The notes: generated by a model from the letters alone, not told the origin. Counted from the stretch's first letter, positions 25,187-33,918 are shown. The stretch: DNA of 64,000 nucleotides from Thermomonospora catenispora (GCF_006363815.1 NZ_RRYT01000003.1:124001-188000), one strand, 5' to 3'. Numbers and translations are program-made.

Positions 25187-25543
25187 GGCACTCCTGTCGG
25201 GGGGCCTTGCAGGACCTGCCGTCTTTCAACCCCGCCACCTGATCAACGGCGACCTGGCACGGGACCTTAATCCTCGGATGAGGAGAAGCCCATGATGCAA
25301 CGGAAAGGTTCCAAATGGTCGCAACAACGAGTAACGGACTGCCGTCAAAGGGGGGTTGGGGCATGTGATGTCTCACATCACAACTTTTTTGGACAATCGG
25401 GTGAGCGTGGCCACGGCCGGGCTCGGACCGGGCGCTCCTCGACTACCCTGCGCAGGGTGACCCGGGGCGGCGGCCGATGTCGGGAACATCGACGGGCCGG
25501 CGCCGCCCTCCCAGCGACAGTGGACGGATCGGTGGACGTTCAA
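25187..25543. promoter_or_regulatory. Divergent lacI/tetR control region with a 19-bp operator
   Basis: No gene is seen. At 25364-25382 lies a perfect inverted repeat: TGTGATGT, centre CTC, ACATCACA. Around it the sequence is AT-richer (25290-25400), as expected for promoters. A smaller repeat, TCCTC-N4-GAGGA, occurs near 25271. Which regulator binds is unknown. Confidence 0.5.
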
Positions 25544-26224
25544 GTGACCAATGAACGCGCCGCCGCCCCTGCGCCTGGACGGCGTAGGCAGCGGGGCAGG
25601 CGCAGGCTCAGCGTCGATGAGCGGCGCGAGGAACTGATCGCCGCCGCGCTCGGCCTGTTCAGCACCCGGCCTCCCGACGAGGTGTCCATCGACGATGTCG
25701 CGGCCGCCGCGGGCGCGTCGCGAGCGCTGGTCTACCACTACTTCGGGGGCAAGCAAGAGCTGTACGTGGCGGCCTTGCGCAGTGCCGCGGCCCAGCTCAC
25801 CGACCTGCTCGAACCTCCTGCCGAGGGGCGGCCGGTGGAGCGGCTGCGGGTGTCGCTGTCGCGTTATTTCGACTTCGTGGAGAGCCACGCCTCCGGGTAC
25901 GGCGCCCTGCTGCGCGGCGGGCCCGCCGACCGCACCGGCGAGGTCGGGGAGATCGTCAACGGGATCCGCAACCTGCTGCTGGACCGGATCCTCCTCGCGC
26001 TGGACGCCCCCGAGCCGGGACCGGTGCTGCGGGTCACGCTGCGTTCGTGGATGGCGTGCGTGGAGACCGCCGCCATGGACTGGCTGGAGCACCGCGACAT
26101 GGACCGCAAGGAGCTGGAGCGGCTCCTGGTCGACCAGATCGTGGTGCTGCTGCGCACCGCCGGCCGGCACGACGCCAGGATCGCCGAGCTGTTCGACCGC
26201 CTCACCGAGGAGGAGCTGAGCTGA
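25544..26224 (+). CDS. TetR-family transcriptional regulator
   Basis: A 226-residue TetR-type regulator. The DNA-binding domain covers residues 25-75: RREELIAAALGLFSTRPPDE, VSIDDVAAAAGASRALVYHY, FGGKQELYVAALR. The ligand domain follows (YFDFVESHASGYGALLRGG, LRSWMACVETAAMDWLEHRD). The N-terminal 20 residues are basic. GTG was chosen because GGTGGA precedes it at seven bases; GTG 25532 and starts further up are possible. The gene is divergent from the LacI gene across a region with a palindromic operator. Confidence 0.9.
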   Translation: MTNERAAAPAPGRRRQRGRRRLSVDERREELIAAALGLFSTRPPDEVSIDDVAAAAGASRALVYHYFGGKQELYVAALRSAAAQLTDLLEPPAEGRPVERLRVSLSRYFDFVESHASGYGALLRGGPADRTGEVGEIVNGIRNLLLDRILLALDAPEPGPVLRVTLRSWMACVETAAMDWLEHRDMDRKELERLLVDQIVVLLRTAGRHDARIAELFDRLTEEELS

Positions 26225-26331
26225 CCTTCGCCCCCGCGGGCGGCCGACGCGACGAAGGCGTCGCCCCGGTGATGATCACCGGTGGCGGACGCGCGATCCG
26301 CGGGCGCCGGTGGACCGGTGGACATGCAGAG

Positions 26332-26430
26332 CCCCGCCCGTGTCCACGCGGCGAACCGTGCGGACACGGGCGGGGCGGTGCCGGGCGCCGGGCCGTGTCT
26401 CCCGGCCGCCGACGTCGATGTCGGCGGCCG
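26332..26430 (+). terminator. Two strong hairpins after the TetR gene
   Basis: First: CCCCGCCCGTGTCC (26332-26345) pairs with 26362-26375 around a 16-base loop. Second: CGGCCGCCGAC (26403-26413) pairs with GTCGGCGGCCG (26420-26430). They lie in the convergent gap between the TetR gene and bldC; the rest of 26225-26582 shows no gene. Confidence 0.7.
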
Positions 26431-26582
26431 AGCCGTCGTCCAGGGGATCGCTGACGGCTCACGGCCGGCGTGCCGTGGAGTTCAGCGGTCTCCTAGCCGC
26501 CCCCCCGACCAGGCGCCCGATCCGACATTCGGTGTTGTCCTGCGGTGCGCCCTCCCCTGACGGAGGGAGGGTCCGGAGCGGA

Positions 26583-26786
26583 TTACTCCGAACGCTGCTG
26601 CGGGATCCCCGCCAGCAGGGCGCGCACCTCGGCCTCGCGGTAGCGACGGTGGCCTCCCAGCGTGCGGATGGAGGTCAACTTGCCCGCCTTCGCCCACCGG
26701 GTGACGGTCTTGGGGTCGACGCGGAACATCGTCGCCACCTCGGCAGGCGTCAACAGGGGCTCGGCCTCTGGCGTACGTGCTGACAT
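26583..26786 (-). CDS. bldC: Developmental regulator BldC (small MerR-like DNA-binding protein)
   Basis: A 67-residue protein nearly identical in pattern to Streptomyces BldC: EPLLTPAEVATMFRVDPKTV, then TRWAKAGKLTSIRTLGGHRR, then YREAEVRALLAGIPQQRSE. BldC has a MerR-type winged helix without dimerisation arm, binds direct repeats cooperatively and delays development. The ATG has GGAGAGGCCGCAAAC upstream. The long upstream region contains a BldD-box match. Neighbouring genes keep the Streptomyces order (unknown gene, valine dehydrogenase, DUF3073, purM, purF). Confidence 0.97.
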   Translation of the reverse strand: MSARTPEAEPLLTPAEVATMFRVDPKTVTRWAKAGKLTSIRTLGGHRRYREAEVRALLAGIPQQRSE

Positions 26787-26889
26787 GTTTGCGGCCTCTC
26801 CTCCGTGGACCGATCACGATCCTGCGATGTTGTGATCTCGCGCGGTCACCGATGTCCCCTATGGCCCGAAAGGGCCACTATGACATCAC

Positions 26890-26976
26890 AAGGTGTAACC
26901 TTGCCACCACAGAGCGCCACAATCAAGTCCCTGGCGGCAACTGTGTGTTCGTGGTGACTGCATCACGCTGCGTGAT
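26890..26976 (-). promoter_or_regulatory. bldC promoter region with a BldD box
   Basis: ATCACGC-T-GCGTGAT at 26962-26976 fits the published BldD consensus NTNACNCWGNGTNAN at every fixed position, 176 bases before the bldC start. Another inverted repeat, AAGGT-GTA-ACCTT, is at 26890-26902. BldD represses bldC in Streptomyces. Confidence 0.7.
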
Positions 26977-27023
26977 TCTAGCGACACGTATGGTCGCATC
27001 GCCCGTGGATTTAGGAATTTTGG

Positions 27024-27983
27024 TCAGTTCGCGGACTCGAGGGCCTGGACGGCCCGCCAGCGGGCCCGCAGCCGCTGATACATCGCGATGGTGAGTTCCA
27101 TCTCACCCCGCTCCAGGGCGGCCAGCGCCACGGCCGTCTCGCGCACCGACTCGTCGGCCCGCAGCCGGTCGTCGTCGATCAGGCACACCAGGCCGCCGTA
27201 GTCGAGCTCCACCAGCGCCAGCGGATGGAACTCGGCCAGCCAGCCGTCCAGGTCGGCCAGCTCGCCCGCCGTCGGCCCGTCCTCCGGCCCGGCGGCCGCC
27301 ACCCGCCGTGCCCGCGCCAGCCGGCCGCGGGCGTCGCGCATGGTCGTGACATAGACGAGGGTACGGGTCGGAGGCGCCGTCGTGGGGCCGTTGCCCCCGC
27401 CGCCCTCCGGGCTCCCCGCGCCCGCCCCGGCGATCCACGTCCCCGCCGGCCCGCGCGGCCCCCTCGGCTCGTCCGCCGCGTCCGCCGCGGCGGTCCGGTC
27501 CCCTCCCAGCGACAGGCGCCGCTCGCCCGGGTCGAACAGCGTGAACCAGGCCGGTGGGACGTGCCAGGTGCTGGAGCGGATGTGCGGGCGCAGCGTCCGT
27601 CCGCCCGCCTTCCAGCGTTCGAACTCCTCCGCCACCCGGCGCGCCTCGGTCGCGGGCACCAGGGCGCCCGCCAGCCCCGCCGGCATCCCCTCCCCCTGCA
27701 GCCGGGCGAACGCCAGCCAGGACCGCAGCCGGGTCTCCCACGGGCACACGAACGTCATCCCGCCCGCCCGCCGCACGTACGCGTGCCGGCTCTCGGCGTG
27801 CGGGGCCACCACCGGGACGGCCGACGCCAGCCGCCGCACCGCCTCCTCGTGCTCGGCGGCCAGCGCCCGGGACCGCTCGGGGCGCGCGCTGGACTCGGCG
27901 TACGCCGTCCACACCGACCGCAGCGGCTCGGGGAAGGCGATGACCGGCTCGTAGACCCTCAGGTAGGCGGCGTAGGGCAACAC
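27024..27983 (-). CDS. Conserved actinobacterial protein of unknown function
   Basis: A 319-residue soluble protein: LPYAAYLRVYEPVIAFPEPL at the start, then FVCPWETRLRSWLAFARLQG, STWHVPPAWFTLFDPGER, a Gly/Pro-rich variable insert near residues 205-235, and LVYVTTMRDARGRLARAR plus AEFHPLALVELDYGGLVCLI. The position between bldC and valine dehydrogenase is the same as in Streptomyces. GTG was chosen because its protein begins at the conserved segment; no clear ribosome site is seen and it may be leaderless. Function unknown. Confidence 0.8.
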   Translation of the reverse strand: MLPYAAYLRVYEPVIAFPEPLRSVWTAYAESSARPERSRALAAEHEEAVRRLASAVPVVAPHAESRHAYVRRAGGMTFVCPWETRLRSWLAFARLQGEGMPAGLAGALVPATEARRVAEEFERWKAGGRTLRPHIRSSTWHVPPAWFTLFDPGERRLSLGGDRTAAADAADEPRGPRGPAGTWIAGAGAGSPEGGGGNGPTTAPPTRTLVYVTTMRDARGRLARARRVAAAGPEDGPTAGELADLDGWLAEFHPLALVELDYGGLVCLIDDDRLRADESVRETAVALAALERGEMELTIAMYQRLRARWRAVQALESAN

Positions 27984-28107
27984 GTGCGCATCGTGACACG
28001 CCGCCGCCTCCGACGCAGGGATCTTGGGCGTGTCACCTGCGGGGTCGGGGGTTCCCTCCGGCTCCGATCGTCCTACGCTGAACCCGAGGCAGAAAGGAGT
28101 CACCACC

Positions 28108-29190
28108 GTGACCAATGTCTTCGGGGCGCCCCACAAGGGCACCGGATCCTCCCACGAGCAGGTCGTCTTCTGTCAGGACGAGACCAGCGGCCTGCGCGCG
28201 ATCATCGCGATCTACTCCACCGCGCTCGGTCCCTCGCTGGGCGGCACCCGCTTCTACCCCTACGAGTCCGAGGACGAGGCGCTCGCCGACGTGCTCAACC
28301 TGTCCAAGGCCATGGCGTACAAGAACGCGCTGGCCGGGCTGGACCTCGGCGGCGGCAAGGCCGTCATCATCGGCGACCCGGACGCCGACAAGTCCGAGGA
28401 GCTGCTGCGCGCTTACGGGCGGTTCGTGCAGTCGCTGAACGGGCGCTACTACACCGCCTGCGACGTCGGCACCTACAGCGAGGACATGGACGTCATCGCC
28501 CGCGAGACCAGGTTCGTCACCGGGCGCACCGAGGCCAACGGCGGCGCGGGCGACTCCTCGGTGCTCACCGCCTACGGCGTCTACCAGGGCATGCGCGCCG
28601 CCGCCGAGAACCTGTGGGGCGCCCCCACGCTGCGCGGTCGCCGCGTCGGCGTCGAGGGCGTCGGCAAGGTCGGGCACCGTCTGGTGGAGCACCTGCTCGA
28701 CGACGGGGCCGAGGTGGTGATCTGCGACGTGAGCGAGGCCGCCGTCGAACGGGTCCGCGCCCGCCGCCCCGAGGTCGAGGTGGTGGACGACGCCGACGCG
28801 CTGGTGCGGGCCGACCTGGACGTCTACGCGCCGTGCGCGCTCGGCGGGTCGCTGAACGACGACACCGTCCAGACGCTGCGCGCCAAGATCGTCTGCGGCG
28901 CCGCCAACAACCAGCTGGCCCACCCCGGCGTCGAGAAGCAGCTGGCCGACCGCGGGATCCTGTACGCCCCGGACTACGTGGTCAACGCTGGCGGGGTGAT
29001 CCAGGTCGCCGACGAGATCGCCGGCTTCGACTTCGAACGCGCCAAGGCCAAGGCCACCAAGATCTTCGACACCACCCGCCGGATCTTCGCCCTGGCCGCC
29101 GAGGAGGGCGTGCCGCCCGCCGTGGCCGCCGACCGGCTGGCCGAGCGCCGCATGGCCGCCGTGGGCCGGCTCCGCGGCATCTGGCTGTGA
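28108..29190 (+). CDS. vdh: Valine/leucine dehydrogenase (Glu/Leu/Phe/Val family)
   Basis: A 360-residue NAD-dependent amino-acid dehydrogenase that deaminates branched-chain amino acids to 2-oxoacids. Motifs: [20 protein letters not shown], then [18 protein letters not shown] containing the catalytic Lys, [18 protein letters not shown], the Rossmann motif [17 protein letters not shown], and [15 protein letters not shown] has AAAGGAG eight bases upstream. It corresponds by position to Streptomyces vdh. Its products are substrates of the 2-oxoacid dehydrogenase encoded at 56592-60129 if that enzyme is the branched-chain type. Confidence 0.93.
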   Translation: MTNVFGAPHKGTGSSHEQVVFCQDETSGLRAIIAIYSTALGPSLGGTRFYPYESEDEALADVLNLSKAMAYKNALAGLDLGGGKAVIIGDPDADKSEELLRAYGRFVQSLNGRYYTACDVGTYSEDMDVIARETRFVTGRTEANGGAGDSSVLTAYGVYQGMRAAAENLWGAPTLRGRRVGVEGVGKVGHRLVEHLLDDGAEVVICDVSEAAVERVRARRPEVEVVDDADALVRADLDVYAPCALGGSLNDDTVQTLRAKIVCGAANNQLAHPGVEKQLADRGILYAPDYVVNAGGVIQVADEIAGFDFERAKAKATKIFDTTRRIFALAAEEGVPPAVAADRLAERRMAAVGRLRGIWL

Positions 29191-29647
29191 GGCGTCCGTC
29201 CGGACACGACATCCGGCGGCGCGTCCGGCGGTAGGAGTCCGCCGCCGCACGGGGGCGCTCCCCGCCCGCCGGGCGCCGTCGCATCGATGCCGGCCCGTTC
29301 CGCCGTCCCCGGGCGGGCCGGCTCTCCGGCCCCGGGCGCCCGCGCGCCCGGACGTTCCGCGGGTCTTGGCCCTCCGTCGCCGCTCGCCATGTCACCGGAG
29401 TGTGAGAAGACGGTTTCCTTTGGGTGGGAGGAGGGTGGGCATAACCCAGGTGAGTGCATCTGCAATCACCGGATACACTGGGAGTCGCCGCAGCGAGCGG
29501 GCCATGCCGTTGGAGCACGTACCGAGCCGGGCGCAAAACGGGTACGGTGGTATCCGTGCTGACGCACGGCTGAGGTCGAGCCGATGCGTGTGGCGTACGC
29601 GAGCGTAGATGGGACGCAAAGGTCCTGACTATCGAGGGGGTCGAGCC
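29191..29647. other. Intergenic region, probable terminator and DUF3073 promoter
   Basis: No gene is supported. A GC-rich hairpin (CCGGGCGC...GCGCCCGG) lies near 29333-29352, after the dehydrogenase. The region from 29400 is AT-richer; TTGGAGCAC with TATCCG further on, and GGATACACT near 29470, are possible promoter elements. Confidence 0.4.
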
Positions 29648-29884
29648 ATGGGGCGCGGCCGAGCCAAGGCCAAGCAGGTAAAGGTTGCCCGCCGGTTGAA
29701 GTACAACACCGGTGGCACGGATCTCGACCGCCTGAAGGAGGAACTGGGAGTCCCGTCGTCGAAGCGCCACGACTCCTACAACGACTCCTATAGCGACTCC
29801 TACGACGACTCCTACGACGACCTCATCAAGAAGTACGCGGATTATGCCGACACCGACGACGAGGACGATCAGCCGGGCCGCTGA
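29648..29884 (+). CDS. DUF3073 protein
   Basis: A 78-residue DUF3073 protein. The start MGRGRAKAKQVKVARRLKYN followed by TGGTDLDRLKEELGVP is the family signature: a basic, nucleic-acid-like N-terminus and an acidic C-terminus. Residues 41-57 contain a four-residue repeat (DSYN, DSYS, DSYD, DSYD) encoded by near-identical 12-base units at 29771-29817. ATG was chosen over one 39 bases upstream because the family starts here and GAGGGGG precedes it. The same neighbour is found next to purM in Streptomyces. Function unknown. Confidence 0.9.
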   Translation: MGRGRAKAKQVKVARRLKYNTGGTDLDRLKEELGVPSSKRHDSYNDSYSDSYDDSYDDLIKKYADYADTDDEDDQPGR

Positions 29885-29900
29885 GCAGTCTCTCGCGTGA

Positions 29901-29952
29901 GGTGTGACTTCGCCACTGCCCTGCCTCGGTAGGGCAGTGGCGTTGTCACACC
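29901..29952. terminator. Long bidirectional terminator
   Basis: CGCCACTGCCCT (29911-29922) pairs with 29931-29942 around GCCTCGGT; beyond a TT/TT mismatch, GGTGTGAC (29901-29908) pairs with GTCACACC (29945-29952). It separates the convergent DUF3073 and YdcF-type genes. Confidence 0.85.
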
Positions 29953-29968
29953 GGGGTGTCGTCCCCCG

Positions 29969-30643
29969 TCACGGGCCCTGCAGCGCGTTCCGTACGCCGG
30001 GCTCCTGTGGGCCGAGGAACCGCGGCCGAGGCTTGCGGGCGACGTCGACCAGCGCTTTGAACGAGGCCAGTCCCTCCCTCAGGTAGCCGTATCCGGTGGT
30101 GGCGGCCTGGGTGCGCATGCTGTCGTGACCCACGCCGACGGCCCGCACGCCCGCCGCACGGCACAGCGCCACCGCCCGCGGCAGATGGAACACTTGGCTG
30201 ACCACGATCGCCCGGTCCACGCCGAAGATCCGCTTGGCCCGCACGCACGAATCCCAGGTGTCGAATCCCGCGTAGTCGCGCACCACCTTCTCGCCGGGCA
30301 CGCCCCGCTCCACCAGGTACCGCCACATCACCGTGGGCTCGTCGTACTCGCGCCGGCTGTTGTCCCCCGAGACGAGGATGACCTTGACCTTGCCCTCCCG
30401 GTACAGCCGCAGCGCCACATCCAGCCTGCCCGCCAGGAACGGCGACGGCCGATCGCCCCAGATCCCCGCGCCCAGCACGATCGCCACCGGGGCCGGTCGC
30501 ACCTGGGCCGCGTCCATCCGGTACGGCGCCGTCGCGGCCTTCATCCACACGCTGGGCAGCAGTCCCGCATACCCGGCCAGTCCCACGGCCACGGCGCCCG
30601 GCCCCAGCCACTCGGGCCGCCAGAGTCCACGCAACCGCTTCAT
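29969..30643 (-). CDS. SanA/YdcF-family (DUF218) protein
   Basis: A 224-residue protein with one N-terminal membrane segment (LGPGAVAVGLAGYAGLLPSV) and a DUF218 domain outside: PVAIVLGAGIWGDRPSPFLA, RLDVALRLYREGKVKVILVS, GDNSRREYDEPTVMWRYLVE, FDTWDSCVRAKRIFGVDRAI and VSQVFHLPRAVALCRAAGV. SanA is linked to envelope permeability and vancomycin exclusion in enterobacteria; the reaction is unknown. ATG was chosen at the conserved start; the ribosome site is weak. It is downstream of purM on the same strand with a hairpin between. Confidence 0.88.
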   Translation of the reverse strand: MKRLRGLWRPEWLGPGAVAVGLAGYAGLLPSVWMKAATAPYRMDAAQVRPAPVAIVLGAGIWGDRPSPFLAGRLDVALRLYREGKVKVILVSGDNSRREYDEPTVMWRYLVERGVPGEKVVRDYAGFDTWDSCVRAKRIFGVDRAIVVSQVFHLPRAVALCRAAGVRAVGVGHDSMRTQAATTGYGYLREGLASFKALVDVARKPRPRFLGPQEPGVRNALQGP

Positions 30644-30670
30644 GATCACATCCGTTCGACGTCCGTCCCC

Positions 30671-30692
30671 GCCCGGCAGTTGACCGCCGGGC
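30671..30692 (-). terminator. Hairpin between purM and the YdcF-type gene
   Basis: Arms GCCCGGC/GCCGGGC around AGTTGACC, about 75 bases after the purM stop on the minus strand. Confidence 0.45.
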
Positions 30693-30765
30693 GTTCCAGA
30701 CGACCCCGCCCCTGCGCGAGGCCCCGCCCGCGACGACCGGGGACCGGGAGGGGCGGGACGACGCC

Positions 30766-31788
30766 CTACAGGTGACAGACCCCGCTGCCCTCGGTGATCT
30801 CCCCGAGGATCCAGGCGGGCACCCGGCGCGAGGTCAGCAGCCGCACCGCGGCGTCGGCGGCCTCGGGGGCGACGATGGCGACCATGCCGACCCCGAGGTT
30901 GAAGGTCTTGTCCATCTCCGGCTGAGGGATGTCGCCGTGCTCCTGCAGCAGGGTGAAGATCGGCGGCGGGGTCCACGAGGAGCGGTCCAGCCGGGCATCG
31001 ACCTCGGGCGGGAGGGAACGGGCCAGATTGGCCGCCAGACCGCCGCCGGTGATGTGGGCGAACGCGCGGACGCCGCCGGCCCGGGCCAGGGCCAGGCAGT
31101 CCCGGGCGTAGATGCGGGTGGGGGTCAGCAGCTCCTCGCCCAGGGTGCGCTCCAGCTCGGCGGGACGGGAGTCCAGGCTCAGCCCGCTGATGCGCAGCAC
31201 GTGACGGACCAGCGAATAGCCGTTGGAGTGGATGCCGGAGGAGGCCATGGCCACGACGGCGTCGCCGGGACGCACCCGGTGCGGGCCCAGCGTCTCATCG
31301 GCCTCGACGACCCCGGTGGCGGCGCCCGCCACGTCGAACTCGTCGGGCTCCAGCAGACCGGGGTGCTCGGCGGTCTCCCCGCCCACCAGCGCACAGCCCG
31401 CCAGGGCGCAGGCCTCGGCGATGCCGCCCACGATGTCGGCGATCCGCTCGGGGACCACCTTGCCGCAGGCGATGTAGTCGGTCATGAACAGCGGCTCGGC
31501 CCCGCACACCACCAGGTCGTCCACCACCATGCCGACCAGGTCGTGGCCGACGGTGTCATAGACGCCCAGCCGGCGGGCCAGATCCACCTTGGTGCCCACC
31601 CCGTCGGTGGAGGTCGCCAGCAGCGGACGGCGGTACCGCAGCAGCGCCGAGGCGTCGAACAGCCCGGCGAAACCGCTGGCGTCGTCGACCACCTCCGGAC
31701 GGCGGGCCTTGGCGACCCGCGCCTTCATCAGCTCGACCGCGCGCTCGCCGGCGGCGATGTCGACCCCGGCCTCTTCGTAGGACGTCAC
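30766..31788 (-). CDS. purM: Phosphoribosylformylglycinamidine cyclo-ligase (AIR synthetase)
   Basis: A 340-residue cytoplasmic ATP-dependent enzyme converting FGAM to aminoimidazole ribotide. Motifs: YEEAGVDIAAGERAVELMK at the start, LLATSTDGVGTKVDLARR, VGHDLVGMVVDDLVVCGAEP, LFMTDYIACGKV, CALVGGETAEHPGLL, and AHITGGGLAANLARSLP. The GTG start overlaps the purF stop by four bases (GTGA), the usual coupled purF-purM arrangement. Confidence 0.97.
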   Translation of the reverse strand: MTSYEEAGVDIAAGERAVELMKARVAKARRPEVVDDASGFAGLFDASALLRYRRPLLATSTDGVGTKVDLARRLGVYDTVGHDLVGMVVDDLVVCGAEPLFMTDYIACGKVVPERIADIVGGIAEACALAGCALVGGETAEHPGLLEPDEFDVAGAATGVVEADETLGPHRVRPGDAVVAMASSGIHSNGYSLVRHVLRISGLSLDSRPAELERTLGEELLTPTRIYARDCLALARAGGVRAFAHITGGGLAANLARSLPPEVDARLDRSSWTPPPIFTLLQEHGDIPQPEMDKTFNLGVGMVAIVAPEAADAAVRLLTSRRVPAWILGEITEGSGVCHL

Positions 31789-33272
31789 TTGTGGGCCCCC
31801 TCGAGGAGGTACTTGCCGCGCGAATCCTCCTGGACGGGAATGGGGTACTCGCCGTCGAAGCAGGCCCGGCACAGCCGGTCCTTGGGGATGCGGGTCGCGG
31901 AGATCAACGCCTCCAGGGAGATGAAGCCGAGCGAGTCGGCGCCCAGCGAGGCGCGGATCTCCTCCACGTTCAGGTTCCCGGCGATCAGCTCGGCGCGGGT
32001 GGCGAAGTCGATGCCGTAGAAGCACGGCCAGGCCACCGGCGGGCTGGAGATGCGCACGTGCACCTCGGCGGCCCCGGCCTCGCGGAGCATGGACACGATG
32101 GCGCGCTGGGTGTTGCCGCGCACGATCGAGTCGTCCACCACCACCAGCCGCTTGCCCTTGATCGCCTCGCGCAGCGGGTTGAGCTTGAGCCGGATGCCGC
32201 GCTGGCGGATGGTCTGCGACGGCTGGATGAACGTCCGGCCCACATAGGAGTTCTTCACCAGGCCCTGGCCGTAGGGGATGCCGGACTCGGTGGCGTAGCC
32301 GATGGCGGCCGGGGTGCCCGACTCGGGGGTGGGGATGACCATGTCGGCCTCGGCCGGATGCTCACGCGCCAGCAGCCGCCCCACCTCGACCCGGGCGGCC
32401 TGCACGTTGCGCCCGGCGATGGTGGTGTCGGGCCGGGCCAGGTACACGTACTCGAACAGGCAGCCCCGCGGCCGCGGCTCGGCGAACCGCTGGACGTGCA
32501 GCCCGTCCTCGTCGATGGCCAGCAGCTCGCCGGGCTCGATCTCCCGGACGAACTGGGCGCCCACGATGTCCAGCGCCGCGGTCTCCGAGGCCACCGCCCA
32601 CCCCTGGCGGAGCTGACCGCCGTGCCCGGCGTGCCCGGCGATCGGCAGCCGGCCCAGCACCAGCGGCCGGATGCCCTGCGGGTCGCGCGCCGCGTACAGG
32701 GTGCGCTCGTCCATGAAGACCAGCGAGTACGCCCCGCGCACCGCCGGCAGGATCTCCCGGGCGGCGGCGAACGCCCCGCCTCCGTGCCCGGCCAGCAGGG
32801 CGGTCAGCACCTCGGTGTCGGAGGTCCCGGTCAGCTCCTCCTCCTCCAGCTTCGCCGCCAGCTCCGGGGTGTTGATCAGGTTGCCGTTGTGCGCGAGGGC
32901 CAGTCCGCCGGCCTTGGTGGACCGGAACGTCGGCTGGGCGTTCTCCCAGATGGGGGAGCCGGTGGTGGAGTAGCGGCAGTGCCCGATCGAGATGTGGCCC
33001 TGCAGCGTGTTCAGCACCGACTCGTCGAAGACCTGGGCGACCAGGCCCATGTCCTTGAAGACGACGATGCGCGAGCCGTCGCTGACCGCGATGCCGGCGG
33101 ACTCCTGGCCCCGGTGCTGAAGGGCGTACAGCCCGTAGTAGGTGAGCTTGCTCACCTCCGTTCGGGTCGCCTCGTCGGAGGGGACCCAGATTCCGAAGAC
33201 GCCGCAGGCGTCCTGGGGAGCGCGGTCGGTGGGATCGAGGTCGTGGCTCAGTCGCCCGTCACCATGAGACAC
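31785..33272 (-). CDS. purF: Amidophosphoribosyltransferase
   Basis: A 495-residue enzyme that starts purine synthesis by making phosphoribosylamine from PRPP and glutamine. The N-terminal glutaminase nucleophile is Cys23 in QDACGVFG, after a 22-residue propeptide to be removed. LTYYGLYALQHRGQESAGIA and HNGNLINTPEL follow. The PRTase domain has the PRPP loop VVVDDSIVRGNTQRAIVSML. Cysteines in PCFYGIDFATR and DRLCRACFDGEYP suggest the 4Fe-4S type. The GTG start gives the common length. Confidence 0.97.
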   Translation of the reverse strand: MSHGDGRLSHDLDPTDRAPQDACGVFGIWVPSDEATRTEVSKLTYYGLYALQHRGQESAGIAVSDGSRIVVFKDMGLVAQVFDESVLNTLQGHISIGHCRYSTTGSPIWENAQPTFRSTKAGGLALAHNGNLINTPELAAKLEEEELTGTSDTEVLTALLAGHGGGAFAAAREILPAVRGAYSLVFMDERTLYAARDPQGIRPLVLGRLPIAGHAGHGGQLRQGWAVASETAALDIVGAQFVREIEPGELLAIDEDGLHVQRFAEPRPRGCLFEYVYLARPDTTIAGRNVQAARVEVGRLLAREHPAEADMVIPTPESGTPAAIGYATESGIPYGQGLVKNSYVGRTFIQPSQTIRQRGIRLKLNPLREAIKGKRLVVVDDSIVRGNTQRAIVSMLREAGAAEVHVRISSPPVAWPCFYGIDFATRAELIAGNLNVEEIRASLGADSLGFISLEALISATRIPKDRLCRACFDGEYPIPVQEDSRGKYLLEGAHK

Positions 33273-33474
33273 GCTGGCCAGTCTAGATGCCCGATTCGGC
33301 TGCTCTGGCGGGGGCAGCCACGATGACGCATCGGCCGGCGGGACGCGACCCGCCGAACCGCTGTTTGCCGAGCCTGGCGGTGACCTTTGCCTATCGGAGC
33401 GGAGTCATCGGGGCCGCGGCCGGGAACCTGGTCCCACACACGCGCGCGTCACAGCTCCCCTCTGGAGGTTCCGC

Positions 33475-33855
33475 ATGACCGTGCCCGGCTACCGGCTCCA
33501 CCACACTCCCGTGCGGGAGCAGCGCAGTGGCATGGCCACGGCGTCGCTCGTGCTGGGCCTGATCGGCCTTCCGGCGCTGCTGCTGTGCGGGCTGGGGATG
33601 GTGCTGGCGCTGGTCGGGCTGGTGCTGGGGTTCGTGGCGGCGTCCCGGAACGCCGGCCGGGGCACGGCCCTGGCCGGGATCGTCTCGTGCCTGGTGACCC
33701 TGGCGGTGGGCGCGGCGGGGGTGTTCTGGCTGCTCAGCCAGGCCGCCGAATGCGCGGACCCGGAGCGTTACCCCACCGACGCCGACCGGCAGCGCTGCGT
33801 GGAGCGCGAGTTCCCGTTCGCCCGAAGCGGCGCGACCCCCGATGCGATCCCCTGA
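33475..33855 (+). CDS. DUF4190-type membrane protein
   Basis: A 126-residue protein with two membrane helices, typical of DUF4190: residues 20-55 (MATASLVLGLIGLPALLLCG, LGMVLALVGLVLGFVA), a short loop [12 protein letters not shown], and a second hydrophobic stretch (IVSCLVTLAVGAAGVFWLL). The C-terminal 35 residues are hydrophilic with two Cys (AAECADPERYP, DRQRCVEREF), perhaps a disulfide outside the membrane. GGAGG stands eight bases before ATG. It is divergent from purF; function unknown. Confidence 0.82.
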   Translation: MTVPGYRLHHTPVREQRSGMATASLVLGLIGLPALLLCGLGMVLALVGLVLGFVAASRNAGRGTALAGIVSCLVTLAVGAAGVFWLLSQAAECADPERYPTDADRQRCVEREFPFARSGATPDAIP

Positions 33856-33897
33856 CGGACGCCCCGTCGAGGCCGCCGCCCGCGGCGGCGCGGAGAG

Positions 33898-33918
33898 GCG
33901 CGCGTGAGGAACGCGCGC
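33898..33918. terminator. Hairpin between convergent genes
   Basis: GCGCGCGT (33898-33905) pairs with ACGCGCGC (33911-33918) around GAGGA. It separates the DUF4190 gene from the convergent SCP-like gene; 33856-34037 shows no gene. Confidence 0.5.

Noticed and set aside
25364-25382. Palindrome considered as a CRP site
   Set aside because: The TGTGA and TCACA halves are nine bases apart; CRP needs six.
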